From NCBI RefSeq assembly GCF_047496725.1, contig NC_132980.1, positions 6,302,072 to 6,366,071 on the forward strand: a DNA stretch of 64,000 nucleotides, given 5' to 3'. The notes under the pieces are model-generated. The model saw only the letters and a list, made by a program, of their open reading frames with translations, had not been told where the DNA came from and ran no database searches. Position numbers and translations under genes: made by a program. The stretch is from Anoplolepis gracilipes (lineage: Eukaryota > Arthropoda > Insecta > Hymenoptera > Formicidae). Shown here piece after piece: positions 26,561-37,155 of this stretch; position 1 is the stretch's first letter; every line of letters begins with the position of its first letter.

Positions 26561-26828
26561 CGGAACCAAGAGACCTGTATATTCTTATCACAGACTTCTA
26601 TTATATAATATGTGATTCTTACGTAATTCCAAGCCGCACTTTCTCACACCTTCTGGATTAAAGAATTAAAAAAATTTGTTTTTTTCGCCCTGATTGGTTC
26701 ATCAAATTCTACTCTAGTTGTAAATTTTAAAACACAAGTTTACATGAGAATTAAAAATGTATATTAACGTTTTTCGAGTCAAACAGCAGAAAACGAATTT
26801 AACAATATCTGTAATTGAAAAGGTTGAT

Positions 26829-26919
<91 letters not shown>

Positions 26920-26922
<3 letters not shown>

Positions 26923-27714
26923 GGTATAACAGAGCGCCCGCATCAGGCTTTTTTTAACGATTTGTTATAGCAAGTTGGGAAAAAAATTTTTTTATAACAA
27001 AAGCCTCAGTCAAGAATCGAATGGTGAAAATGATGGAAAAACCGGGAAATCGAAAAAATTGGTATGAACTTCATTATTCTAAATAGAAAAGGAGCTCGAG
27101 TGAGGTATTATTGGATAGGACCTTTGAAAAGAAATAACTTTTGTAGGAAGAATTTTTTATTCCGTCCAACCAATTTTAAAAAAATGCAAATAATTAATTT
27201 TCATTTACAAATGCTCGATTTTCTTCCTTTGACTTCCAAACAAAACATAAACATTGTAACTCGTATTATGAGGTTTACTTGTCTTGCTCAAGGATAATGT
27301 AATTTAATCTTATCATAAGTTTATGTTGTAAACATTACATTAAATTCTTCTTTATTTTAAAGTGAGATTTTGCGTTGTGTGGAATATCCCTTAACACCAT
27401 CAACATATCAAAAGCTTCCTCATTGTCGAACACAATAATAAAAATATTGAAAATAAATGTAAAATAAATTAACATTTGCGTTAAGAAAAAATTTCAAATT
27501 TTATTCCACACAATGCGAAATCTCACCTTGAAATAAAGAGGAATTTAATGTAATGTTTACAACATAAATCTACAATAAGATTAAATTACATTGTCTTTAC
27601 AAATGTCACCATTCGATTCTTCACTGGGGCTTTTATCATAAAAATTTTTCCCCAACTGGCTACAACAAATCGTTTTGAAAAAAACGCCTGATACGGGCGC
27701 TTTGTTACACCCTG
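26920..27714. mobile_element. Foldback/MITE-like element inserted in a (TA)n tract
   Basis: About 795 bp with terminal inverted repeats of about 95 bases (CAGGGT[A/G]TAACA[G/A]AGCGCCCG at both ends in opposite orientation). The interior is also palindromic up to a centre near 27430. Unit B has only the (TA)n tract at the matching place (about 40790-40817), so the element is absent there. No transposase is encoded. The target duplication cannot be resolved because the flanks are TA repeats. The 77-residue open frame inside is not protein-like. Confidence 0.8.
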
Positions 27715-27920
27715 CATATATATAATTTTAAATTTCTGATTATCAAATGTTATCATGTTTTTTCTTTATATACATTATAATCTAACAATTACATCATATG
27801 TTTTTTGAGTTATTTATTTTAATTTCATGTATTTCATATAATCCTTTTATTTATAATATAAAAAATAATGTATAACTAAAGAGTTATCTCCTACAATAAA
27901 ATGTTTGTTAAACACAGGCC

Positions 27921-30215
27921 ATGTCTTCTAACGCATCAGACGAAGATCAAGCACAAGGTTTTTCTACCAAAGCTATTCATGCAGGACAAGATCCATTGCA
28001 GTGGACGCATGGATCGGTTGTGCCACCTTTGGTAATGTCCACATCATTTCAGCAGGATGCTCCAGGTGAACACAGGGTAAGTTCAAAATATTTGAATAAT
28101 TCATTGAAATTATCCCTGATTCAATCAATACATAATTCTTAATTGATTGCAATTGGTCTTTTTACCAATTAATGTCAATTATATGACTAACAAACTGTGG
28201 TGAACATCAAAAGTTCTATATAAATATTAATAAAATTAAAATTATATATAAATTGACAAGTAAAGATAATGATATTTTTCTCCTAAAATTGTCTTTAAAG
28301 CTAAGAAAGAGGAAACAAGAAAAGTAACAATTTAACAGATAAATATGAACTACTAGAGCAAATATATTTTCAAGGGACAGTTTAAGAATATTTCAATCAT
28401 TATTCAAATTTTTACAGAAATTAATAAACAATGTAATAAACATAGTAATTTGTTCCATAGTTCTTTGTCAGTTGCATTTTGTTATGAAATCTTTCTTTGT
28501 TCAGAGTTCTTTCATAAGAAACGTTTGAAAGTTTTATATTTGTAGAATTTTTTTTTTAAACAGAGAATTTATAATACAAAAACATATTCAAGCTTAAGTG
28601 TTATCAAAGAAATATTATAACAGTATTCTAATTTATTTAGGGCTATATCTACGGTAGGAGTGGCAATCCCACGCGCACAATATTAGAGACATGCTTGGCT
28701 GCTCTAGAAGATGGCAAACATGCTATTACCTTTGCATCTGGTTTAGGCGCAACAACTGCAATTACTGCTTTATTGAAAGCAGGAGATCATCTTATTGCCG
28801 GGGACGATCTTTATGGCGGAACAAAGCATTTTATCGAAAAATGTTTAAGCACTCAGGGTGTCACATACTCCTTTGTAGACATGACTCAGGCAGAGAATGT
28901 TATAAATGCCGTACAACCTAATACAAAGGTTAGATTAAAAATGTTATTCTTTATCTTCTAGATTTTGTTTTTGAATTTAATGATATTTTACTTTATTTTA
29001 TAAACGATACTTTTTTATTTAATGATATTTGACTTTACTTTAAATATATGTTATAGAGTTTTAAAGATATGATTTTATTTTCTGCTTTTTATTTCTAGAT
29101 GATATGGCTTGAGTCACCAACAAATCCTTTATTGAAACTTACAGACATTAATGCCATCGCTAATAGGTTAATGAATAAGCTTTATGTAGATGTTATCATA
29201 GTCGTCGACAATACATTCTTGACATGTTATTACCAGGTAAGTTTACAATTCTGTAAGAAAAATATTTAAACGTATATATAAATAGAAAACTACAACACAA
29301 ATATTACACTTTTAAAACAGAAGCCACTTGAACTCGGTGCCGATATAGTAATGTATTCGTTAACGAAGTATATGAATGGTCATTCAGACGTCGTTATGGG
29401 GGCGGCTATCACGGATCGAGATTATCTCGCAGAAAGATTACGATTCTTACAAAAAGGTAAACCGACAAAAATTTTTTCAAGATGTTTATTTAAAAGTTTT
29501 TTTGTATAATTTCTTATAACATCTTCTTTGGAATCCAGCCATGGGTATTGTTCCATCCCCCTTTGATTGCTCTTTGGTCAACCGCAGTTTGAAGACACTC
29601 GAACTCAGGATGCAACAGCATATGAAAAACGGTTTGGCTGTAGCGAATTTTCTGGAGTCTCATCGTTACGTCGAGCGAGTACTTCATCCATGTATATATA
29701 TATATTATTTTTGTCTATGCTCTATACATAATTATGTGTGTGTGTGTGTGCTTAACAATGTCTGATAAAATATCTACAAGATAAAATATCCATGTCATTG
29801 TTGCAGATCTCCCGTCGCATCCGCAACATGAACTGGCACTGAGGCAATCAACTGGTCACAGTGGTATGGTTTCTTTTTATCTAAAGGGTGATGCGCAAAA
29901 ATTTCTAAAAGCATTAAAGGTCTTCACTTTGACCAAATCGTTAGGAAATTACGAATCGCTAGCCGAATTACCGTAAGTACACAAAATTAATTGAAATTAA
30001 GTATTTATAAATTTTATTATAATTTTATTATAATGAATTTATTATCTATTTATAAATTTTTTTCACATAGATCCATTATGACGCATGCATCCATATCCGA
30101 AGATGTGCAAAATGCATTAGGGATAACAGATCAATTGATTCGGTTATCTGTCGGTCTTGAAACGGAACTGGATCTCATAGCAGATCTTGACCAAGCATTA
30201 TTTGCTTGTCAATGA
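27921..30215 (+). CDS. CTH: Cystathionine gamma-lyase paralogue A (diverged active site)
   Basis: Seven exons, all in frame: 27921-28076, 28641-28928, 29099-29236, 29321-29456, 29539-29691, 29807-29972, 30071-30215, giving 393 residues. PLP-dependent Cys/Met metabolism family, fold type I. The enzyme normally cleaves cystathionine to cysteine, 2-oxobutyrate and ammonia in transsulfuration. Kept: PLP lysine (Lys210 in SLTKYMNGHSDVVMG), the phosphate-binding Tyr-x-Arg (Tyr56, Arg58), the PLP-stacking Tyr in DLYGG, Asp in VVDNTF, and Arg in IRLSVGLE. Changed relative to copy B and to the family: Ile55 (Asp in B, Glu59 in human), Gly57 (Ser), His115 (Arg; human Arg119), Lys334 (Glu; human Glu339), Asn338 (Gly). 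One extra codon is present in exon 3. No stop or frameshift, so it is probably functional but with altered specificity. Confidence 0.92.
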
Positions 30216-30868
30216 ATTGACAGACGTAATTAGATAACTACAAGAATAATAATACATATTCTATATTTCTATATATCTATAATTTGTTATTTCTTATACT
30301 ACTCTATTAATATGTATAACTGATATCATATCTACACATCCGTCAAAAATCGAGACTTGCAAACGTACGATATATAAAGAAATTTTATTTTTATCAAATA
30401 TTTTTACATTCCACATTTCCCTCATTGTTTTACATTAGGAACATTATATAGTATAGTAATAATAAAATATTTTGTATATAGTACAATAATAAAATATTTT
30501 TTGGCACATGTACATAACTCATTCTGACTTCTTTTGATTTCCTTACATCAGGCATATATAAATATGTCCAAATATTTCTTAAAGATTATAAGAAAATAAT
30601 TGTATTTTATAATGATTTCTAATAGATCACAGAAATTACAATACTAGCAAAAAATTTATAGATTTGATAAACATAATTTTCAATTGAGCAGTTTGTTTTT
30701 TTAGCATATTTCTAATATTAATAATATATATATATTATTTCACATTTTCTACTGAAATACTATTGTATAAAAATTCAGATTATTTGTACTACCAATAAGT
30801 TTAGTGTAGTAACACACATTATCTTTTCACATATATATAAACATTTGTCTTGGCTTTGAAAAATTGTT

Positions 30869-31482
30869 TTACTGTAAGTTGATCTTCGACAAATGTCATA
30901 ATTTTATTTAATTCATCTTGTCATATTCTTGCGCCCGATTGTATAGCAACACTCCCGCGATCACCGAGGAAGTACCGAGCGCTGATAATCCCGTCACCAG
31001 ATTATTAAATAATAAATCGAAGAGCCATATTAGAAATGCTCTCTTCGCAGTATTAGCGACACTGCAACATCACATCGCTTTAAAATCATGTGCGAGAAAT
31101 ATATTTTGATTACGATAGATAAAAGACATTGTTACACACCTGTGTGTTACAGGACTGATGTAGTCTATAAGTACATAAGCGGTGATGCTTTGAAAGTGGA
31201 AGAACACTCCGTTGAGAAGGAATACCGCGAATAAATTAAAGCTCAGAGAATGGTCGAGTGCAGGTAGATCGACCAACAATATCGACACCGGTATTTGTCG
31301 ATTGACGCTAAACTAATATAAAACTGTAATGTCCTCGGTCTTTAAATAATGACAAGATTTTTTTTCCTTCTCTCTTATAATTTACAACGATTTCGCACGA
31401 CAAAATCAAATATCATTTACGTATATTTGAAATTATCATCACTGATCAACATTTTTAAATACACATTTTGCAAGCATTCAGT
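30869..31482 (-). pseudogene. 3' fragment of SLC35E2-like transporter (duplication relic)
   Basis: Counterpart of 43902-44520. It keeps the last coding exon, the penultimate exon and the 3' part of a third, then stops at the duplication breakpoint near 31482. The penultimate exon has a four-base deletion relative to the intact copy (around 31302, in the segment coding SLASIVVQIP), which shifts the frame. With no 5' exons or promoter it cannot make the transporter. Confidence 0.85.
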
Positions 31483-31677
31483 TTTTTTTTCTTTCTTTTT
31501 TTATGATCTATTCAATCTAAAATCTTAAAAATATTTATAAAATATTTTTATAAATATTTATAAAATATTTTTATAAATATTTATAAAATATTTAAATAAT
31601 TATTATAAATATTTTATGCTGTCTAGAATATTAACATTGATTTGTTATTTGATGAATTTATTTAATTTTTCTTTGCA

Positions 31678-32527
31678 GTGCATTTTGTAATGCTGGGAAT
31701 ACAACATATGTATGGGCCAAGCAGTTCAAAAGCGAATACAGAACCAGCCAAGCTGGTCTCTCAATCCAATGGAAATTTGAATGGAAATGGACACGCATAT
31801 AAATACACATCAACATCATATTTCCGTTCAATGATAAAGATGCGACTTTGCGAAAAATTAATGAAAAAAATGCAGGAACTTTATAATTTTATTATTTTGC
31901 AAACAAACTACTGCAAGGTACTTTTCCGATTTGAAACCAAAACTATGCGAGAGAAATCATCAGGGGACAATTCTTGACAATAATCATTTTACAGAGAAAA
32001 TTAATGGTTTGACACACTCGGTCATTTCTTTTTGGCACAATCGACGCAATTTAAGCGCGCACGAGGAACTCTCCTGTTCATATCAAGTAATGAATAAAAA
32101 CCACGACGATTTGTACAACCGGAAGTACAAACGGGAGTATTCGGACGATGAGATGGAATACGATAATTTCTCCAAGGTAACACACTCGTCGTGTGAGGAC
32201 TATTACAATAATATTAATGATATAACCAGCACGACTGAATTGAAACATCGTATTTATAATATAAATGTAACGCGGTCATCTAGAAGGTATGCAACACTAA
32301 GATTGATTAAAAATTAAATTTATAAACTTTACTCAAATGTTTAATAATTTATAAAATGACTAAAAAATATAAATGATTCTAGTGTCACCCCTTTGGGTTT
32401 ACCGAAAATGCTTTGCCTAGCAACAATGAGAACCGGCAGAAGATTTCGAGTGTTGACTTCACCCGGGCAATGTTACTGCCATCATCATTCTACTGGCACA
32501 TTTATCGCGGGTAGTCATCTTGATTGA
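31678..32527 (+). CDS. Possible exons of an unrecognised gene
   Basis: Open segments 31678-31918, about 32001-32285 and about 32383-32527 can be joined at GT/AG borders. The acceptor before 31680 (CTTTGCAG) suggests an upstream exon that I cannot find. The combined reading is hydrophilic, Asn/Ser/Tyr-rich, with KREYSDDEMEYDNFSK, and ends after GSHLD. I recognise no domain. It lies in the spacer between the duplicated units and could be a gene remnant carried in with the ATAD3 pseudogene. Low confidence. Confidence 0.25.
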
Positions 32528-33620
32528 ATTCTGCAAGTAGTTAAATCCGGTTATAATAAGAATTTAATTAAAGTAATGATCTGATGAGTCTTTTAAGTAT
32601 AATGCAACAACCTCTATTCAATAACAATCAGTGTAACTGATGATCCAAGATTTGATAGTGTTGTGAGAGTTTGTAATATTTATAACAACTACAGTAAAAT
32701 TGTTGGATATTTATTTATAATATATAATATATAATAGTAGTTTTAATAATATTTGATTATTGACTTTTATCAGAAGTATCGGAAGAATAATAAATTCAGA
32801 AAAAAATTCAATAATCAAGAGATTAAATCAGAGAATATTGAAAATATTTTGTGTATATCTATATATAATTTATTTAATCATTTATTTAAATTGTATTAAA
32901 TTTTGTTCCCCTAATCCATTATTCTTTTATAAATAGATTAACATAAATAGTTCCTCGTCAAAACATATAAATTATACGTTATAAATAAAAATCCATAAAA
33001 CATTTTGTAGTAATTATAAATATTATCGATTATAATAGTTGATTCTTCGATCATCAGAAGGAGATGAACTTTTCTTCTATAAAATCAAAGAATTGATGTT
33101 TTATTGTTTGAACTCTTCTAATGGCTATATCATATATTTTTGTTTTAGATTTAATGATAAATTTTTCTCTTTTCTTTATAACAGTACTAAAGTGCCAATT
33201 ACATAATAATAGCTATCGACAAAAATCTGGAAATATGTTTTTGCGTTACTGAAGTAATTTAGAAAAAAAAATTTGATAGAATCTTCATTACCTTTCTGTG
33301 TATTTAATATGTACTAATGAAATATATAAATATAGGCTTGGAATCGCGTTTGTGCATAATTATATTGTTTACTACTGATAAAAATTAAATAGCTTATTGG
33401 CTACATTTTATAATTTATATAATAAATAACATTTCTTTGATGTAATAGTACAAACGATGTGTAACTATGTGCAAAGGCAAATAATTGTACAATATTGATT
33501 TAAAAATGTTATTTTCCTCTTTTCAAGTAAAATAATAGGTAATAATAATTATTATAAGTTTTGTATTTTAATATTATAAATAATATAAAATATTTGAGGT
33601 GATCGATCCGAGCCCGAGCG
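32528..33620. other. AT-rich spacer, nothing seen
   Basis: Part of the 7.3 kb spacer between duplication units. No protein-like frame, RNA gene or clear repeat boundary is visible. Confidence 0.5.
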
Positions 33621-33623
33621 TTA

Positions 33624-33886
33624 GGCCGGGTCTACAATAAATGTAGTAAGCCTTAAGCTGTAAGAAATTAACCAATTACAATTGACTTTAGAGAAGAATA
33701 AAGGTGCCTTTTCATGCTCACGCTCGACGCTCATTTTTGGCGTCAAAACAGATCACGTGATCAAAATTGACGAATTGGTATTTTTATTTTTGGTCACGTG
33801 ATGTCAGCATGAAAAGACACCTTAATGAATGTGATTGGTTCATTTCTTATGACTTAAGGCTTACTACAGCTATTGTAGACCCGGCC
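33624..33886. mobile_element. Fully palindromic MITE-like element
   Basis: 263 bp. Outer ends GGCCGGGTCTACAAT and ATTGTAGACCCGGCC are exact reverse complements. Similarity continues inward (TGTAGTAAGCCTTAAG; AAGGTG[C/T]CTTTTCATGCT; ATCACGTGA near the centre). There is no coding capacity. A target-site duplication was not identified with confidence. It ends 127 bases before the ATAD3 pseudogene start. Confidence 0.75.
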
Positions 33887-34012
33887 ATACCGTTATAGGT
33901 GACAGCGCACAGTTACAAGCTCCGAAGACGTCGCACGTGCAAGGGAGAACGAGAAGCGTGCGAGCTTAATCTTAACCTTGTTAAAGGCACGCCGGTTGAG
34001 ACAGAGGAAAAA

Positions 34013-35463
34013 ATGTCATGGTTATTCGGCTACCGGAATTCGCAGCCGCCACAGAGGATTCCTCGTAATTCGTCGGACAACCGCCATCCGCAGGAGGTGG
34101 CCCTCCGTTGAGGATGAGCAACTCCCAAATGGAACCGTACAGTTTCGACTCGGTCATCCTGGAACCAGTCGCCTTGACTGCCAAGGAACTCGAACGATCC
34201 CGTAAGATGTTGCTTTCTTCTTGATAATTTCTCGCGAAATGCAATTCCACGTGCAATTATGCAATTAATAAGCGAACGGTTTTGGAGGTTAGGATGCTCG
34301 AAGAGGGATACCTCGCGTGCGCGATGACGCAATTTTCCGCGGTGAATTCACCGATTGATTCGGCGAATGAAGATTTTTCCGAAACGTCCAAGATACGGAT
34401 CTTCGTAAATGATATTGATTACAATGTCGTCATTTATTAATTGTCTACCTAGCAGTTATATACTTGTTTGTAACTTTATTATTTTGAATTTTTCGTATAC
34501 ACGATTTTTCTTAAATTATAAATAGATGTTATTGCAAAAGGTATTAATATTAATATCCTTTTAGTTTTATTATTTTATAGAGAGAATATTTAAAATATAC
34601 GTTATTAAAATGATTTTCTATAACACTGTGCTATACATAATTTTAGGAATTATGTATAATTGATTCCATTGTTATTTTAAATTATACTTATATTACTTGG
34701 TAACTGAAAATGTCAACGATATTCTTTGTGAAATTATAAAATATTGATTTTCTTCTTAGTAATTATATATTTGTTATTTGTAACTTTATTATTTGAGATT
34801 TTTTTGCACACATATTTTTCTTTAATTACATGTAAATGTTATTTAAAAAAATTAATTAATATTCTTTTTGCTTCAATATTTTATAGAAAGAACATATAAA
34901 ATAAATTCTACTAAAGTGATTTTCTATAATAGTAATACTAATTTGAATATTATAGAAATTATAATATATATAGTTGATTATCATTGTAGTATAGTTGACA
35001 TTGTTATAAATTGAGCTTATATTATTTGTTAATTGTTAAAAATGTTAAAGATATTCTTTATAAAATACTTATGATAAAATATTTTAATTATAGAGTATGC
35101 AAGAGAAGCCTTAGATCTATCTAAAATGCAAGAAACTACAAGACAAATGGAATTGCAGGCTGAAATAAAAAAATATGAAGCCAGTATTGAATAGCTTAAG
35201 ATTGATCAAAAGCAAGTGGAGAATGAGGAAAGAAAGAAAATCATAGAGGCAAGACAAGAAGAGGCAAAACACCATCAAATGAAGGCTACAAGGATTCCTG
35301 GTTTGGAATCTGTAAGGTAAGCGGTCAACATTGCTTACGTTGTATTATAGTATTGTAATATTGTAAATTTAATTTTATAATTATTATAGCTGAATTATTT
35401 AAATTTTTATTTCATAATTATTTTATATTATACTTATTTATTTATATTATATAATATGAAATT

Positions 35464-35503
<40 letters not shown>

Positions 35504-36140
35504 ATATAATTGATTATATCTTTCAGAACAGCGGGCTCACTAATAATGTTGGGACCCAAAGCAGTTCTGGAAAACTGGGACAAGATGCTTATTGCAGTAC
35601 GCAACGTCATATTGACAGGCTTTGGGGTATACTTAGCTAAGAGGACACTTCACAACGTGTCACGTGTAATAGACCTTTACTTTGATAAATCATCATTAGT
35701 AATGGAAACATCCAAAATCATTGTAATGATATTATTAAAAATCCAATTAAAAGTATAAAAAAAAGAAGGAATTTGAAGAAAAAAAATCCCGACGCCCTCT
35801 CTGATATTATCGTCGCGTCGAACGTTGCTGAGAAGCTGCACAAGATCGCGACAGCGACAACAGAAACTAAATATAATCGTGGCGTCTACAAATACATCTT
35901 GATACACGGTCCGCGCGGAACCAGCAAGACCATGTTCGCAAAGAAACTGGCAGAGTACTCTGGCATGGATTACGCGATCGTGAGGGGAAGTGAGTTCGCC
36001 CCTGCGGGTAGGGAGAGAGTTCGCAGGTTGTTTGATTGGTCGCAGACGTCCAAAAATGGATTAGTATTATTTATTAATGAAGCCGAATTTTTTTCAAAAA
36101 ATAAATCAATCGAATATATTCCAAGAGAAATTAAAATTAT
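34013..36140 (+). pseudogene. ATAD3-like AAA ATPase pseudogene (intron-containing)
   Basis: Successive pieces match ATAD3, a mitochondrial inner-membrane AAA protein of nucleoid and cristae organisation: MSWLFG start (34013); TAKELERSR up to a donor near 34201; EYAREALDLSKMQE..KKYEASIE (35094-35317); RTAGSLIMLGPKAVLENWDK and the membrane region (from about 35526); then the AAA domain (to about 36130). Lesions: a frame change in exon 1, a stop after KKYEASIE, a stop/frameshift after about 35755, loss of residues before RRLFDW, a Walker A reading GPRGTSKT instead of GPPGTGKT, a Walker B with Asn for Asp (LFINEAEFF), and truncation before the sensor motifs. The exons between the coiled coil and the membrane region are missing. 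Intron positions are kept, so this is a DNA-level copy, not a retrocopy. Confidence 0.88.
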
Positions 36141-36176
36141 ACTACCCGCAGAAGCGAACTCACTTCCCCTCACGAT
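35977..36176. repeat. 35-base inverted repeat inside the ATAD3 pseudogene
   Basis: 35977-36011 (coding IVRGSEFAPAG) recurs as its reverse complement at 36142-36176 with 33 of 35 bases matching. The copy sits exactly where similarity to ATAD3 stops, which suggests a template-switch or foldback rearrangement that truncated the gene. Confidence 0.85.
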
Positions 36177-36322
36177 ATATATATATATATCGATCGGTTG
36201 TTTTTTTCTGAATTTATCATTAAATTTAAATGACACTCTTGCTAATAAGTAAGAAGTTTTTTTTATAACGTTTAATATTTATTGATTTGTAGTTTTCATT
36301 TACAATTACTCGTGATACTCAG

Positions 36323-36366
<44 letters not shown>

Positions 36367-36373
36367 TTATAAT

Positions 36374-36619
36374 TCTATAAATCTATCTACAATTAATTGC
36401 TGTATTAGTAATATATGTAATAACATATATAATTTAATGCATGTAATAATATATATATATTTTTCTAGTGTCGTCAAAATAGCCCATTGACATACACAAT
36501 TATATATATATCAGGCATGGCCACGGGGGCGCTCACGGAGTACACGAGGAGGAGAATGTACCCCTTTTTCGCACGGCTGCCTTTTTCCGTCTTTCCTTTT
36601 GGCTCTAGGCCCTCAAGAA

Positions 36620-36677
<58 letters not shown>

Positions 36678-36765
36678 ATAGGCTATTTTGACGACACTGG
36701 AAAAATTATATATATTATTACATACATTACTAATACAGCAATTAATTACAGATAGACTATTTTGA
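36374..36765. repeat. Foldback element with a GC-rich unique loop
   Basis: The arm at about 36377-36490 and the arm at about 36678-36762 are inverted copies (CAATTAATTGCTGTATTAGT; AGTGTCGTCAAAATAGCC and their complements). The centre holds a (TA)n run (about 36625-36675) and a GC-rich segment at about 36515-36625, unlike the surrounding DNA and of unknown origin. Confidence 0.7.
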
Positions 36766-36960
36766 CGACAGTACAAAGTTACGTACAATGAAACGTACAT
36801 ATAAAAATTATTATATATTATTGATAATTATATATTACAGTGACTCTCCATTTTATATAAAATGATTGTTTTAATAATACTTTTCTATGTGTATTTATAC
36901 AAGCAAATAATATGTAAAATATGATCTAATATTTATTTTATAAATAATATATATAATGTT

Positions 36961-37040
36961 TATATTTACTAGGACATTAAATCTATATGTACATACATAC
37001 ATATATATATATATATAGATTTAATGTCCTAGTAAATATA
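36961..37040. repeat. Perfect 25-base inverted repeat
   Basis: 36961-36985 and 37016-37040 are exact reverse complements (core ACTAGGACATTAAATC) around a 30-base TA/CA loop. It directly abuts the third fragment of the duplicated segment that begins at 37041. Confidence 0.85.
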
Positions 37041-37155
37041 TTATCTTAACATTCTCTACTGAAATACTATTGTATAAAAATTCGGAATATTATTTGTACT
37101 ACCAATAGGTTTAGTGCAGTAATACACATTTTTCTTTTTACATATATATTGCAAT
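37041..37155. repeat. Third partial copy of the duplicated segment (SLC35E2 3' flank)
   Basis: About 110 bases match about 30748-30835 in unit A and 43758-43865 in unit B in the same orientation (CTACTGAAATACTATTGTAT; TTATTTGTACTACCAATA). It resembles unit B slightly more. It shows that the spacer once held a further copy, or that this piece was moved with the neighbouring palindrome. Confidence 0.75.

Larger units (their letters stand above)
25047..31482. repeat. Segmental duplication unit A
   Basis: Collinear with 38798-44520 in the same orientation. Similarity begins abruptly inside TMEM59 intron 2 (TTATTTATGTAAACA..TCTTATATAAAAAGAA) and ends inside a coding exon of the SLC35E2-like gene (TTTTG[C/T]AAGCATTCAGTT). 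It contains TMEM59 exons 1-2, a 2.3 kb divergent promoter interval, a full CSE gene and a broken 3' piece of SLC35E2. Unit A carries one private insertion (26920-27714). Exons and introns align throughout by eye. Confidence 0.9.

Noticed and set aside
27064..27297. 77-residue plus-strand frame
   Set aside because: Inside the 795 bp foldback element, which has no transposase-like motifs.
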